Made by a program: the position numbers and the translations under genes
Notes under the pieces: generated by a model
The model's input: only the letters and a program-made list of their open reading frames with translations
Told to the model about the DNA's origin: nothing
Database searches by the model: none
Shown here: in pieces, positions 19,404-27,309 of the stretch
Position numbering within the stretch: position 1 is the first letter of the stretch
Layout of the letters: each line of letters starts with the position of its first letter
NCBI RefSeq assembly: GCF_002252525.1
Contig: NZ_NNRM01000017.1
Location: forward strand, 248,001-312,000
Source of the DNA: Brucella pseudogrignonensis
Lineage (GTDB): Bacteria; Pseudomonadota; Alphaproteobacteria; Rhizobiales; Rhizobiaceae
DNA: 64,000 nucleotides
Direction: 5' to 3'

Positions 19404-19786
19404 CAAACCTGCTGCACAATTTCAGACGATAGTGCCGTTGCTAGAGCTCGTGTCAGCACATAGGGCGGAACCGGCTTTTGAAATACCGGAACTTCCGGGT
19501 ATCGAGCCGCCAGATGTGCAGGTAGACCGCCGCCAGTATGAATAACCACGAAGATATTCTGACTTTTCAAGCGGTCTAAAATGGGTTCCAGATCACCGTC
19601 AGCAAGGTTCACGTCGAGGATTGCAGCATCGACTGGCTGCTTGCTGATGAGGTCTATGGCTTGTCTTACTGTGCCGACGGGGCCGACAACGGTTCCGTTG
19701 GCATCTTCTACAGTCGCGGCCACGTCGAGGGCGACGAAAATTTCGTCCTCCACGACCAGTACCTTTCTCTGCTCAAGATTATCCAT
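19403..19786 (-). CDS. Single-domain response regulator (CheY-like receiver)
   Basis: A 127-residue stand-alone receiver. The acidic pocket is VVEDE (Glu13, Asp14), the phospho-acceptor is Asp58 in AAILDVNL, the switch threonine is in VIHTGGG (Thr84) and the conserved lysine is Lys104 in VFQKPV. There is no output domain. Receivers of this kind with the long NGTVVGPVGTVRQAI segment occur frequently in Rhizobiales, often tied to general stress or HWE-kinase signalling. No histidine kinase lies nearby. It is coupled to the downstream J-domain-like gene. Confidence 0.9.
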   Translation of the reverse strand: MDNLEQRKVLVVEDEIFVALDVAATVEDANGTVVGPVGTVRQAIDLISKQPVDAAILDVNLADGDLEPILDRLKSQNIFVVIHTGGGLPAHLAARYPEVPVFQKPVPPYVLTRALATALSSEIVQQV

Positions 19787-19982
19787 CGTCTTTCCAGTGT
19801 CGCTTTCGATTTAATCTTACATGAGGCCCATTTGCGCGGGCTATCACAGAGTCAATGCGCAAGGACACAGGGAGGTTCCCTGAGAGAATAGGATACTAGA
19901 CTAATGGTGAATCAAATCTTTACTTCGCTGAAGTCTCAAGGCGAAGTTTCAAAGGGTTGATCCTGCCTCGCCTCGTCAATTT

Positions 19983-20219
19983 TTAGAAAGCGGTGAAGGT
20001 GAGGGTGGTCAGAGAGCGCACGATGTTTGGAATGTTCAAAACGTTCTCATTGATGAATTTGCCGATATCGTCGCCTTCTTTGACGTAGATTTTGGCCAGA
20101 AGATCGAACTCACCGCTCGTCGAATAGAGTTCCGATACGATCTCACGCTGATAGAGCGTATCCGCAACTTCATAGGTCTTGCCAGGGGCACATTGCAGTT
20201 GCAGGAAAACGGGCTTCAT
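19983..20219 (-). CDS. Stand-alone Lrp/AsnC ligand-binding (RAM) domain protein
   Basis: A 78-residue protein from ATG 20219 (GGAAG upstream). It matches only the C-terminal RAM domain of Lrp/AsnC regulators: KPVFLQLQCAPGKTYEVADTLYQREIVSELYSTSGEFDLLAKIYVKEGDDIGKFINENVLNIPNIVRSLTTLTF. The DNA-binding helix-turn-helix is absent. Such proteins, the stand-alone RAM family, oligomerise and bind amino acids; they may modulate full-length Lrp proteins, which is inference. Confidence 0.87.
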   Translation of the reverse strand: MKPVFLQLQCAPGKTYEVADTLYQREIVSELYSTSGEFDLLAKIYVKEGDDIGKFINENVLNIPNIVRSLTTLTFTAF

Positions 20220-20428
20220 ATTTCTTCCTTTCGCCACCAGTTGCCCGGCGGACAAGTAACTGGATTGCCGGTCGCGTTTGCTGGTTTCAAGCACGGCCAC
20301 TGGAGTTAAATCAAGTGCATTTCACACAAGTCCCTGCCGTTTCACAATCAGCACTAATTTACTGAATTGTGTTTTTAATAGAGGAAGGCGATAAGACTCC
20401 CTAAAAGTTGAAATAAGATAATCATTAG

Positions 20429-21559
20429 ATGCTCTATGTACTGCCCGCCGTTCTGCTCCTGTTTTCACTGGCCTTCGTAATCGTTTGGGCCATCGATCAA
20501 CTGCGCAGTTATCTTTTATGGTGTGCTCTCTGCTTCTTCTGCATCGGCATTGCCATGCTTGCCCAGCTTGTCGATATACCTGCAGATGATGGGCAGAATA
20601 CAATGCTTACCGCCACAATATATGTGCTGGGGGCTTTTGCTGGTGGACAGGGCATACTCCGCAGGTCAGGCCTTCGCTTGCCTGTCTGGTTTGGCCTTGT
20701 CAGTCTTGCGCTTATCTTTGGCGGGATCGTTTTCTTCCTTTATCCCTATCCGAGCTTGCTTGGTCGGGTTTACGTCCTGAACTTCGGCTTAGCCTGTATG
20801 ATCCTGGCCTATGTCTGGTATCTGCGCGGGCTTGTGCGCGGTTCGCAGGCCGACAAACTGATCCTCGGTATGTTGTTTCTGGTGGCGATACATATTTTCG
20901 TGCGAACGTCACTCACTGCACATTCCATCGTCGGAAATGACACGGAAGTCGATTTTGCCTACACGCCGTTCTGGCAGTGGACGGTATTTTCTACCGCTGT
21001 TGCCTCCGTGATTGCAGGACTTGTGCTTTTTGCCGCCGCCGGTGCCGATCGATTCAGCGAGCTTGTTCATGAGCGGGACAGCGATCCATTAACCGGTCTG
21101 CTGAACCGGCGCGGTCTCGAAACCCGTATGAGCGCTTTAGGGCGTCACGATCTTTCGGGTTGGATCGTCGCTTGCGATATCGACTATTTCAAAACGATCA
21201 ATGACGTTTATGGCCATGCAACGGGTGACGTTGTTCTGAAAGAGTTCGCAGAAATCCTTCAAGCACATTCCAGAGCGCGCAATCTGACGGCGCGCATAGG
21301 CGGGGAGGAGTTCATCATCTTCATCGATGATATGCCCGCCGATGAAGCCTTTGCTTTGGTTGAACATATTCGGGAGGGCGTGAAGACACGCGAATTTTCG
21401 CGGCTGGCCAAAGGTGCGAATATTAGCTGTAGTTTCGGGGTGGTGCGGCTCAACAGCAAGGATGATTTCTGGCAGGCCGTGGAGCGTGCTGACAAGGTCC
21501 TTTACACCGCCAAGGAAGCGGGACGCGATCGTACCTTGTTTGAAGAGACAGGGGCGTGA
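20429..21559 (+). CDS. Membrane-bound diguanylate cyclase (GGDEF domain)
   Basis: A 376-residue protein with about six hydrophobic segments in residues 1-205 forming a membrane sensor module, then a GGDEF domain (about 212-375) starting at RDSDPLTGLLNRRG. The active-site loop is GGEEF at 291-295 and the metal site CDIDYFKTINDVYGHATGD is intact, so c-di-GMP synthesis is expected. The inhibitory I-site RxxD upstream of the loop reads R282-A-R-N285, with Asn replacing Asp, so product inhibition may be weak or absent. There is no EAL domain. It is a lone gene. Confidence 0.93.
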   Translation: MLYVLPAVLLLFSLAFVIVWAIDQLRSYLLWCALCFFCIGIAMLAQLVDIPADDGQNTMLTATIYVLGAFAGGQGILRRSGLRLPVWFGLVSLALIFGGIVFFLYPYPSLLGRVYVLNFGLACMILAYVWYLRGLVRGSQADKLILGMLFLVAIHIFVRTSLTAHSIVGNDTEVDFAYTPFWQWTVFSTAVASVIAGLVLFAAAGADRFSELVHERDSDPLTGLLNRRGLETRMSALGRHDLSGWIVACDIDYFKTINDVYGHATGDVVLKEFAEILQAHSRARNLTARIGGEEFIIFIDDMPADEAFALVEHIREGVKTREFSRLAKGANISCSFGVVRLNSKDDFWQAVERADKVLYTAKEAGRDRTLFEETGA

Positions 21560-21687
21560 TCTGTTCAACTCGTTCTTATGGGGACGAAGGTCGATAAAAT
21601 TGCCGTGATGGTCGACAAGATGGCCCAAAGAATGTGTTAGTAAGCCTTGCTATTGAAACTATTGCGAAGCGAGTTATCCAGAATCCA

Positions 21688-22107
21688 ATGAAATTTCAGC
21701 TCAATCCTGTCGTCGCCCGCCTTTTGTCACTGGTCACCATGTCGGTTGCTGTTTCATTGAGTGCCCCCTCAATGGCCATGACTGCACTTGAAAAGGCCCA
21801 GCTTGAAAAGCTCGATCCTGCAACGCGCCTTGAACAGCGCTGCGATGTCGAGGCGATGGAACAAATCAGCCGGGACGAGCGTAAGCTTTCCGTTGATAAG
21901 GTTTTGGCCTACGCTTTTTCTGATCCAGAAGTTTCAAATAATACGATCAAAGCAGGCGGAGCTGCTTTTCGCAGTCGCGAGCACTGGTATAAGCTTGCCT
22001 TCGTTTGTAAAACCGATGATGAGCACATCAATGTCGTTTCATTCGACTATGATATTGGTGACGAGGTTCCGCAGGATCAGTGGGACAAGCATTATCTCGT
22101 CCCCTGA
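21688..22107 (+). CDS. Secreted DUF930 family protein
   Basis: A 139-residue protein from ATG 21688, giving a signal peptide MKFQLNPVVARLLSLVTMSVAVSL...PSMA-MT. The mature part, ALEKAQLEKLDPATRLEQRCDVEAMEQI... through FRSREHWYKLAFVCKTDDEHINVVSFDYDIGDEVPQDQW, follows the DUF930 pattern seen in Rhizobiales, with two conserved cysteines (in EQRCD and FVCKT) likely disulfide-bonded in the periplasm. Function is unknown. It is convergent with the MliC-like gene. Confidence 0.83.
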   Translation: MKFQLNPVVARLLSLVTMSVAVSLSAPSMAMTALEKAQLEKLDPATRLEQRCDVEAMEQISRDERKLSVDKVLAYAFSDPEVSNNTIKAGGAAFRSREHWYKLAFVCKTDDEHINVVSFDYDIGDEVPQDQWDKHYLVP

Positions 22108-22133
22108 TTAATATCGCCCATTTAGCGGAACAT

Positions 22134-22511
22134 TTATTCCTCACTATCGTCGGCGCGGCAGGCTGAAAGCAGCGTCACTTCTTTGGCGGTATGATCTGCC
22201 TCAAGGTGACTAAGTACAGCCTGACCGTCTTTTTCAGCCCAGCGATAGCTGTCCTGCTCGTCCAGAGCGACATATTTCTTGAGACTTTCGTGCCATTGCA
22301 GGGCGACCATTTTTCCCTCAGCATCCAGCACAGCAAAAGCCGGAAGATCACCTGTTTTGATATAGGTTACAGGCACGACGACGCCGCGTTCACATATATA
22401 ATCGATACGTTCCACGGTTTTCTGTTCAACGGTTTCAGCATGGGCAGGGAGGATTTGGGCGAGGGCTGCAACGCTCAGTGATGTCAGCAAAACAGACGTT
22501 TTATATTTCAT
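22134..22511 (-). CDS. Secreted MliC-like lysozyme inhibitor family protein
   Basis: A 125-residue protein; ATG 22511 has AGAGG nine bases upstream, better spaced than the ATG two codons earlier. The signal peptide is MKYKTSVLLTSLSVAALAQILPAHA-ET. The mature domain shows the MliC/PliC layout: IDYICERGVVVPVTYI, a hydrophobic AVLDAEGKMVALQ strand, a Y/S-rich turn, then YRWAEKDGQAVL and a closing LLSACRAD cysteine pairing with the first. These proteins inhibit C-type lysozyme at the envelope. Similarity is moderate, so the family is probable and the inhibitory activity is inference. Confidence 0.72.
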   Translation of the reverse strand: MKYKTSVLLTSLSVAALAQILPAHAETVEQKTVERIDYICERGVVVPVTYIKTGDLPAFAVLDAEGKMVALQWHESLKKYVALDEQDSYRWAEKDGQAVLSHLEADHTAKEVTLLSACRADDSEE

Positions 22512-22962
22512 TGTCATCGACCTCTTTCAGTTTTTTGGAACCGTTATGCGGATCAACCGCGGCGAAGATTTGTTGGTTTTAATTCACTAATAAAATCCCA
22601 CTTAAAAACCGAATATTTTTGAAAAGCGATGCAACGAAATTCAACTTCGCCCGTTCTTACCCTGCTGGTCGTTAGATCGGCCGGGGCCCGGAGTAAATTT
22701 GCCCCCGCAATCCCAATCCGGGTCCCACCCTATTGAGGGTGAATGTTGATATGAGAACTGGGATCTCTTCAATCACCACATTGATAATTATTACCTCTGC
22801 TCCAGCTTATGGAGATGAGCGCTAGAATTTTATTCCTCGTAATTCGTTAGGATTGCTTAGAATTTCCGAACTGCTTTCAAATAAGAGAAACGTTGTGGCA
22901 TCCTGTGAGCAAAAACCTCTGATACTGTTTCATCAATAGAACGCGGAGAGGTGGCCCTGAAC
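22512..22962. other. Intergenic region, about 450 bp
   Basis: The region lies between the divergent MliC-like gene and sbp. It contains an unusually AT-rich left part, a GC-rich patch at 22676-22712, a hairpin at 22726-22741 and a possible 24-codon secreted peptide at 22751-22825 (listed separately). The promoter of the sulfate operon must be in the right part. I saw no recognisable riboswitch. Confidence 0.5.
22751..22825 (+). CDS. Possible 24-residue signal-peptide-like small ORF
   Basis: ATG 22751 to TAG 22825 encodes a peptide with a basic start (MRTG), a hydrophobic core (ITTLIIITSAPA) and an AYG-DE type end resembling a signal peptidase site. A GAGGGTG ribosome binding site (22735-22741) lies at good spacing but is half buried in the hairpin CACCCT-ATTG-AGGGTG. 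It could be a leader peptide, a micro-protein or the remnant of an exported protein. No family was recognised. Confidence 0.35.
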   Translation: MRTGISSITTLIIITSAPAYGDER

Positions 22963-23997
22963 ATGTCGAAGAACCTATCGAAATTTTCATTTGCACTTGC
23001 GGCGTTTGTGGCGACGGCAACGCTCGCAGGTGGCATCCAGACAAGTCATGCTGATCAGACACTGTTGAATGTGTCCTATGATCCAACGCGTGAGCTTTAT
23101 AAAGATTATAATGCAGCTTTCGCAAAGCACTGGAAAGAGGAAACGGGTGAGACCGTCACCATCCGCGCTTCGCACGGTGGGTCGGGCAAGCAGGCGCGCT
23201 CGGTGATCGATGGCGTGAAGGCTGACGTTGTCACGCTTGCGCTTGAAAGCGATATCGATGCAATCGTCGAGCATACGGGCAAGATCGACAAGGAATGGCG
23301 CAAGCGCCTGCCTGATAATTCCTCGCCTTACACATCAACAATCGTCTTCCTCGTTCGCAAGGGTAATCCGAAGGCGATCAAGGACTGGGGCGATCTCGTC
23401 AAGGATGGCGTCGAGGTCATCACTCCGAACCCCAAGACATCAGGCGGTGCGCGCTGGAATTATCTCGCGGCCTGGGCCTGGGCTCACAAGCAATATGGCG
23501 GTGATGAAGCCAAGATAAAGGAATATATCGGCGAACTTTTCCGCCATGTTCCGGTGCTTGATACGGGCGCGCGCGGCTCAACCACGACATTCGTACAGCG
23601 TCAGCTCGGTGATGTGCTGCTGGCTTGGGAAAACGAAGCCTATCTTTCGATTGCTGAGTTTGGCGACGATGCTTTCGATATCGTCGTCCCACCACAGTCC
23701 ATTCTTGCCGAGCCACCAGTCGCTCTCGTTGACAAGAACGCAGACGACAACGGCACCCGCAAAGTTGCTGAAGCCTATCTCGAATATCTCTATTCGCCAG
23801 AAGGACAGGCCATCGCAGCCAAGCATTTTTATCGTCCGTCCAAGCCTGATGTCATTCCCGCTGACCAGAAGCGCGAATTCCCTCAGTTGCAGCTTGTGAC
23901 GATTGATGATCCAATCTTTGGCGGTTGGGCCAAGGCACAGCCTTATCATTTCGGTGACGGAGGCACTTTCGACCAGATCTACAAGCCTGCAAAATAA
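22963..23997 (+). CDS. sbp: Sulfate/thiosulfate-binding periplasmic protein
   Basis: A 344-residue periplasmic receptor. ATG 22963 follows a GGAGAGG box; the GTG at 22951 is too close to it. The signal peptide [22 protein letters not shown]... ends near SHA-DQ. The mature protein opens [20 protein letters not shown] and includes [25 protein letters not shown] and [21 protein letters not shown], the sulfate-coordinating segments of the Sbp/CysP family. It delivers sulfate or thiosulfate to CysTWA. The symbol sbp is chosen over cysP by general similarity; the two cannot be separated with confidence. Confidence 0.93.
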   Translation: MSKNLSKFSFALAAFVATATLAGGIQTSHADQTLLNVSYDPTRELYKDYNAAFAKHWKEETGETVTIRASHGGSGKQARSVIDGVKADVVTLALESDIDAIVEHTGKIDKEWRKRLPDNSSPYTSTIVFLVRKGNPKAIKDWGDLVKDGVEVITPNPKTSGGARWNYLAAWAWAHKQYGGDEAKIKEYIGELFRHVPVLDTGARGSTTTFVQRQLGDVLLAWENEAYLSIAEFGDDAFDIVVPPQSILAEPPVALVDKNADDNGTRKVAEAYLEYLYSPEGQAIAAKHFYRPSKPDVIPADQKREFPQLQLVTIDDPIFGGWAKAQPYHFGDGGTFDQIYKPAK

Positions 23998-24048
23998 TCC
24001 AGTTAGGACGCAGCCATCCGACAAATCAATAAAAGGGAACAAATATTG

Positions 24049-24915
24049 ATGTCTTCGCGCCCTGCGCCGGTCAGAGCAGGGTGGCATTTTAGAAAACCGA
24101 GTGTCATTCCGGGCTTCGGACTGACACTCGGTTTTAGTGTCGCCTATTTGACCCTTCTCATTCTTATCCCGCTGGCAGCTCTGGTTCTGCGCTCGACAGA
24201 TGTCGGCTTTGCAGGTTTCTGGCGTATCATTACCGATGAACGCACGATCAGAGCTCTTGAAACGAGCTTTGGCACTGCTTTCATTGCCGCTCTCATCAAT
24301 GTTGTATTTGGTGTGATCCTGGCATGGGTTCTGGTGCGTTATCGCTTCCCGGGGCGGCGGTTTATCGACGCGATTGTCGATATTCCTTTCGCTCTGCCCA
24401 CAGCTGTCGCCGGCATCGCGCTTGCCTCGATCTACGCGCCAAATGGATGGATCGGCAGTCTGCTTGCACCTTTCAATATTCGGATCGCGTTTTCGCGCGC
24501 CGGCATCGTGGTGGCGCTGATTTTTATAGGCCTCCCGTTTGTGGTGCGCACTGTTCAGCCGATCATGGAGGAAATCAGCCGTGAGGTTGAGGAGGCCGCT
24601 GCAACATTGGGTGCATCACGCTTTCAGACAATCTGGCGTGTGCTTCTGCCCAGCTTGCAACCCGCGGTGCTGACCGGCTTTGCGCTCGCTTTTGCGCGTG
24701 GAGTTGGCGAATACGGTTCGGTGATCTTCATTGCGGGCAACACACCATATGTGTCTGAAATAGCGCCCTTGCTGATCGTTATCCGGCTTGAAGAATATGA
24801 TTATGCCGGTGCCACCGCGCTTGCGACTGTGATGTTGGCGCTGTCGTTTGCCATGTTGCTGTTCATCAATCTGATCCAGTCCTGGACAAGAAGGAAGTAC
24901 GGCCATGTCGAATAA
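24049..24915 (+). CDS. cysT: Sulfate ABC transporter permease CysT
   Basis: A 288-residue inner-membrane permease from ATG 24049 (AAAAGGG upstream). It has six hydrophobic segments and the EAA loop [28 protein letters not shown] that contacts CysA. The [26 protein letters not shown] stretch is typical for CysT (CysU). It follows sbp after 51 bp and overlaps cysW by 11 bp, consistent with a single operon. Confidence 0.95.
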   Translation: MSSRPAPVRAGWHFRKPSVIPGFGLTLGFSVAYLTLLILIPLAALVLRSTDVGFAGFWRIITDERTIRALETSFGTAFIAALINVVFGVILAWVLVRYRFPGRRFIDAIVDIPFALPTAVAGIALASIYAPNGWIGSLLAPFNIRIAFSRAGIVVALIFIGLPFVVRTVQPIMEEISREVEEAAATLGASRFQTIWRVLLPSLQPAVLTGFALAFARGVGEYGSVIFIAGNTPYVSEIAPLLIVIRLEEYDYAGATALATVMLALSFAMLLFINLIQSWTRRKYGHVE

Positions 24916-25768
24916 TGTGTCAGCTTCCACGCAAAGCGCCGTAACGGAAAGCCTGCCGACACGGATCTTGTTGATCGCGATCGCACTTGTATTTCTGGCG
25001 CTGTTTCTCATCTTGCCGGTGATAGCGGTTTTCGTCGAAGCTTTCCGCAAAGGCGCGGGCGAATATTTTGCAGCTTTGGTTGAACCGGATGCCTGGGCAG
25101 CTATCAAACTGACGCTGCTGGTCACTGTCATTGCGGTGCCGCTTAACCTCGTGTTCGGTGTTGCAGCAGCATGGGCCATCGCCAAGTTTGAGTTTAAAGG
25201 CAAGGCACTTCTCACCACGCTTATAGATCTGCCATTCTCAGTATCACCGGTTATTTCCGGTCTGGTTTTTGTGCTGTTGTTTGCAAGTCATAGCGTTCTG
25301 GGGCCTTGGCTCTCAAGTCATGGCATCGATATCCTGTTTGCAGTTCCCGGGATTGTTCTGGCAACGTTATTTGTGACGTTCCCATTCGTGGCCCGTGAGC
25401 TTATTCCGCTGATGCAGGAGCAGGGAAGCGGTGATGAGGAGGCCGCAATCTCGCTGGGAGCCAATGGATGGCAGACGTTCCGCTATGTTACCTTGCCCAA
25501 TATCAAATGGGGCCTTCTCTATGGCGTTCTGCTTTGCAATGCGCGCGCGATGGGTGAGTTTGGCGCCGTGTCTGTGGTGTCTGGCCACATTCGTGGGCTC
25601 ACAAACACAATGCCACTGCATGTCGAAATCCTTTATAACGAGTATAATTTCGTCGCGGCCTTTGCAGTTGCGTCTCTTTTGGCGTTGCTCGCCCTTGTCA
25701 CCTTGGCGATCAAAGCTTTCCTTGAACTGCGTTACGGCGATGAACTTGCTGGCGGTAACGGGCACTAA
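24905..25768 (+). CDS. cysW: Sulfate ABC transporter permease CysW
   Basis: A 287-residue permease starting at ATG 24905 inside the end of cysT, with AAGGAAG upstream. The EAA loop reads [28 protein letters not shown] and the [28 protein letters not shown] segment is diagnostic of CysW. It pairs with CysT to form the transmembrane channel. Confidence 0.95.
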   Translation: MSNNVSASTQSAVTESLPTRILLIAIALVFLALFLILPVIAVFVEAFRKGAGEYFAALVEPDAWAAIKLTLLVTVIAVPLNLVFGVAAAWAIAKFEFKGKALLTTLIDLPFSVSPVISGLVFVLLFASHSVLGPWLSSHGIDILFAVPGIVLATLFVTFPFVARELIPLMQEQGSGDEEAAISLGANGWQTFRYVTLPNIKWGLLYGVLLCNARAMGEFGAVSVVSGHIRGLTNTMPLHVEILYNEYNFVAAFAVASLLALLALVTLAIKAFLELRYGDELAGGNGH

Positions 25769-25836
25769 TAACCTATAGATGAGAATAAGCCGCCCAAGCT
25801 TTAGCTTAGCGTTGGCGGTAGGGGAAAGGATTGGGA

Positions 25837-26919
25837 ATGGAAGTTCGTGTCGCCGGTGTGCGTAAAGAGTTTGCTCGCTTTCCGGCATTGCATAATGTGT
25901 CGCTGGACATCCGTTCGAGCGAGTTGATTGCTTTGCTTGGACCATCTGGCTCAGGCAAGACGACCTTGCTGCGCTTGATAGCCGGGCTGGAAAAGCCAAC
26001 GGAAGGTGCAATTTATTTTGGTGAGGAAGACGCCTCGCACAAAAGTGTCCAGGAGCGCAACGTCGGCTTCGTGTTCCAGCACTATGCATTGTTTCGTCAT
26101 ATGACGGTCGCAGAGAATATTGGCTTTGGTCTGAAGGTTCGCCCAGGCAGCACGCGTCCGGCCAGCGCTGAAATCAGACGCCGCGCGCTCGAACTGCTTG
26201 ATCTGGTGCAACTGAAGGGGCTTGAAAATCGCTATCCTTCGCAGCTTTCAGGCGGTCAGCGCCAGCGTGTTGCACTTGCACGCGCCATGGCAATCGAGCC
26301 AAAGGTTCTTCTTCTCGATGAACCATTCGGCGCTCTTGATGCACAGGTACGCAAAGAGCTGCGTCGTTGGTTGCGCGAAATTCATGACAAGACCGGTCAC
26401 ACGACCGTTTTTGTGACGCACGATCAGGATGAAGCGCTGGAATTGGCGGATCGTGTCGTGGTCATGAGTCAGGGACGAATCGAGCAGATCGGTACACCGG
26501 ACGAGGTTTATGACACCCCTAATTCGCCCTTCGTCTATGGCTTTATCGGTGAATCCAGCACTCTTCCTGTCCGTGTCGAGAATGGTGAAGTTTGGCTCGC
26601 GGATCGCAATATCGGACTGACGGCGAATGGCGCTGCGGATGGTGAAGCGCAGCTTTTCTTCCGTCCCCATGATGTCGAACTGCTTGAGGGATGTGGTGGC
26701 TGTATTGCCGGAACGGTCATTGCAAGCCGCAGATCCGGCGGCAAACGGCGGGTAGAACTTGAGATCGGCGGCTCTCGCGAGCGTGTCGAGATTGAGATTC
26801 CTGCTGAACATCCGGCGGCAGAGAAAAGCCGCATCGCTTTCCGCCCTCGCTATTGGCAGGTTTTTGGAAACGAGGATGCTAAAAACGCCGCTGAACAAGC
26901 ACCGGCTTTGGCAGAGTAA
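25837..26919 (+). CDS. cysA: Sulfate ABC transporter ATP-binding protein CysA
   Basis: A 360-residue ATPase from ATG 25837 (AAAGGA six bases upstream; a TTG two codons earlier is rejected). Walker [10 protein letters not shown], signature LSGGQRQR and Walker [13 protein letters not shown] are all present, followed by the sulfate-type regulatory C-terminal domain (about 240-345). It powers sulfate/thiosulfate uptake with CysT and CysW. It closes the operon and is followed by a strong terminator. Confidence 0.96.
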   Translation: MEVRVAGVRKEFARFPALHNVSLDIRSSELIALLGPSGSGKTTLLRLIAGLEKPTEGAIYFGEEDASHKSVQERNVGFVFQHYALFRHMTVAENIGFGLKVRPGSTRPASAEIRRRALELLDLVQLKGLENRYPSQLSGGQRQRVALARAMAIEPKVLLLDEPFGALDAQVRKELRRWLREIHDKTGHTTVFVTHDQDEALELADRVVVMSQGRIEQIGTPDEVYDTPNSPFVYGFIGESSTLPVRVENGEVWLADRNIGLTANGAADGEAQLFFRPHDVELLEGCGGCIAGTVIASRRSGGKRRVELEIGGSRERVEIEIPAEHPAAEKSRIAFRPRYWQVFGNEDAKNAAEQAPALAE

Positions 26920-27309
26920 AATCTGTCGGTAGGGCTGGTTCAGTCCTGCACTATTATGAAGACATCCGCCTCTTTTCCGAGATGCGGATGTCTTTTTTCA
27001 TTCAAGGGGCAGAAAAGTCCCGCAAGGCATTTTCGCAAACTATTACGCAGAGTAGTATTATTCTTATTTTCAGTATGTTAGGGTTGTAAAAGCCGGATAT
27101 TTCATAACGCAACATTAATGTTCGGAAAGAATTGTGCGTTGCGATTTAAACGGTTTGAATATCAGCACAGCCCGTCGTCGCATTTTGGCCAAATGATATC
27201 GACATTCAGGGAACGAATTACGGATACTGTCGTTTTTCTGAATTGAAACTCTATTTAGTATTCACCCGCCGCATTCAACTCATTCCCTTCGGAAAGGCTG
27301 TTAAGGCAC
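26920..27309. other. Intergenic region between cysA and cgs, about 390 bp
   Basis: The left part holds the cysA terminator. The remaining 300 bp is AT-rich and carries the cgs promoter and leader; a CGCAAC/GTTGCG inverted pair (27108-27113, 27138-27143) is a possible regulatory site but is weak evidence. Confidence 0.5.
26959..26998 (+). terminator. Intrinsic terminator of the sulfate operon
   Basis: AAGACATCCGC (26959-26969) pairs perfectly with GCGGATGTCTT (26984-26994), followed by a T-run. It lies 40 bp after cysA. Confidence 0.92.

Noticed and set aside
22512-22962. A SAM or other riboswitch before the sulfate operon
   Set aside because: The only stems seen are short and do not match a riboswitch layout I recognise.
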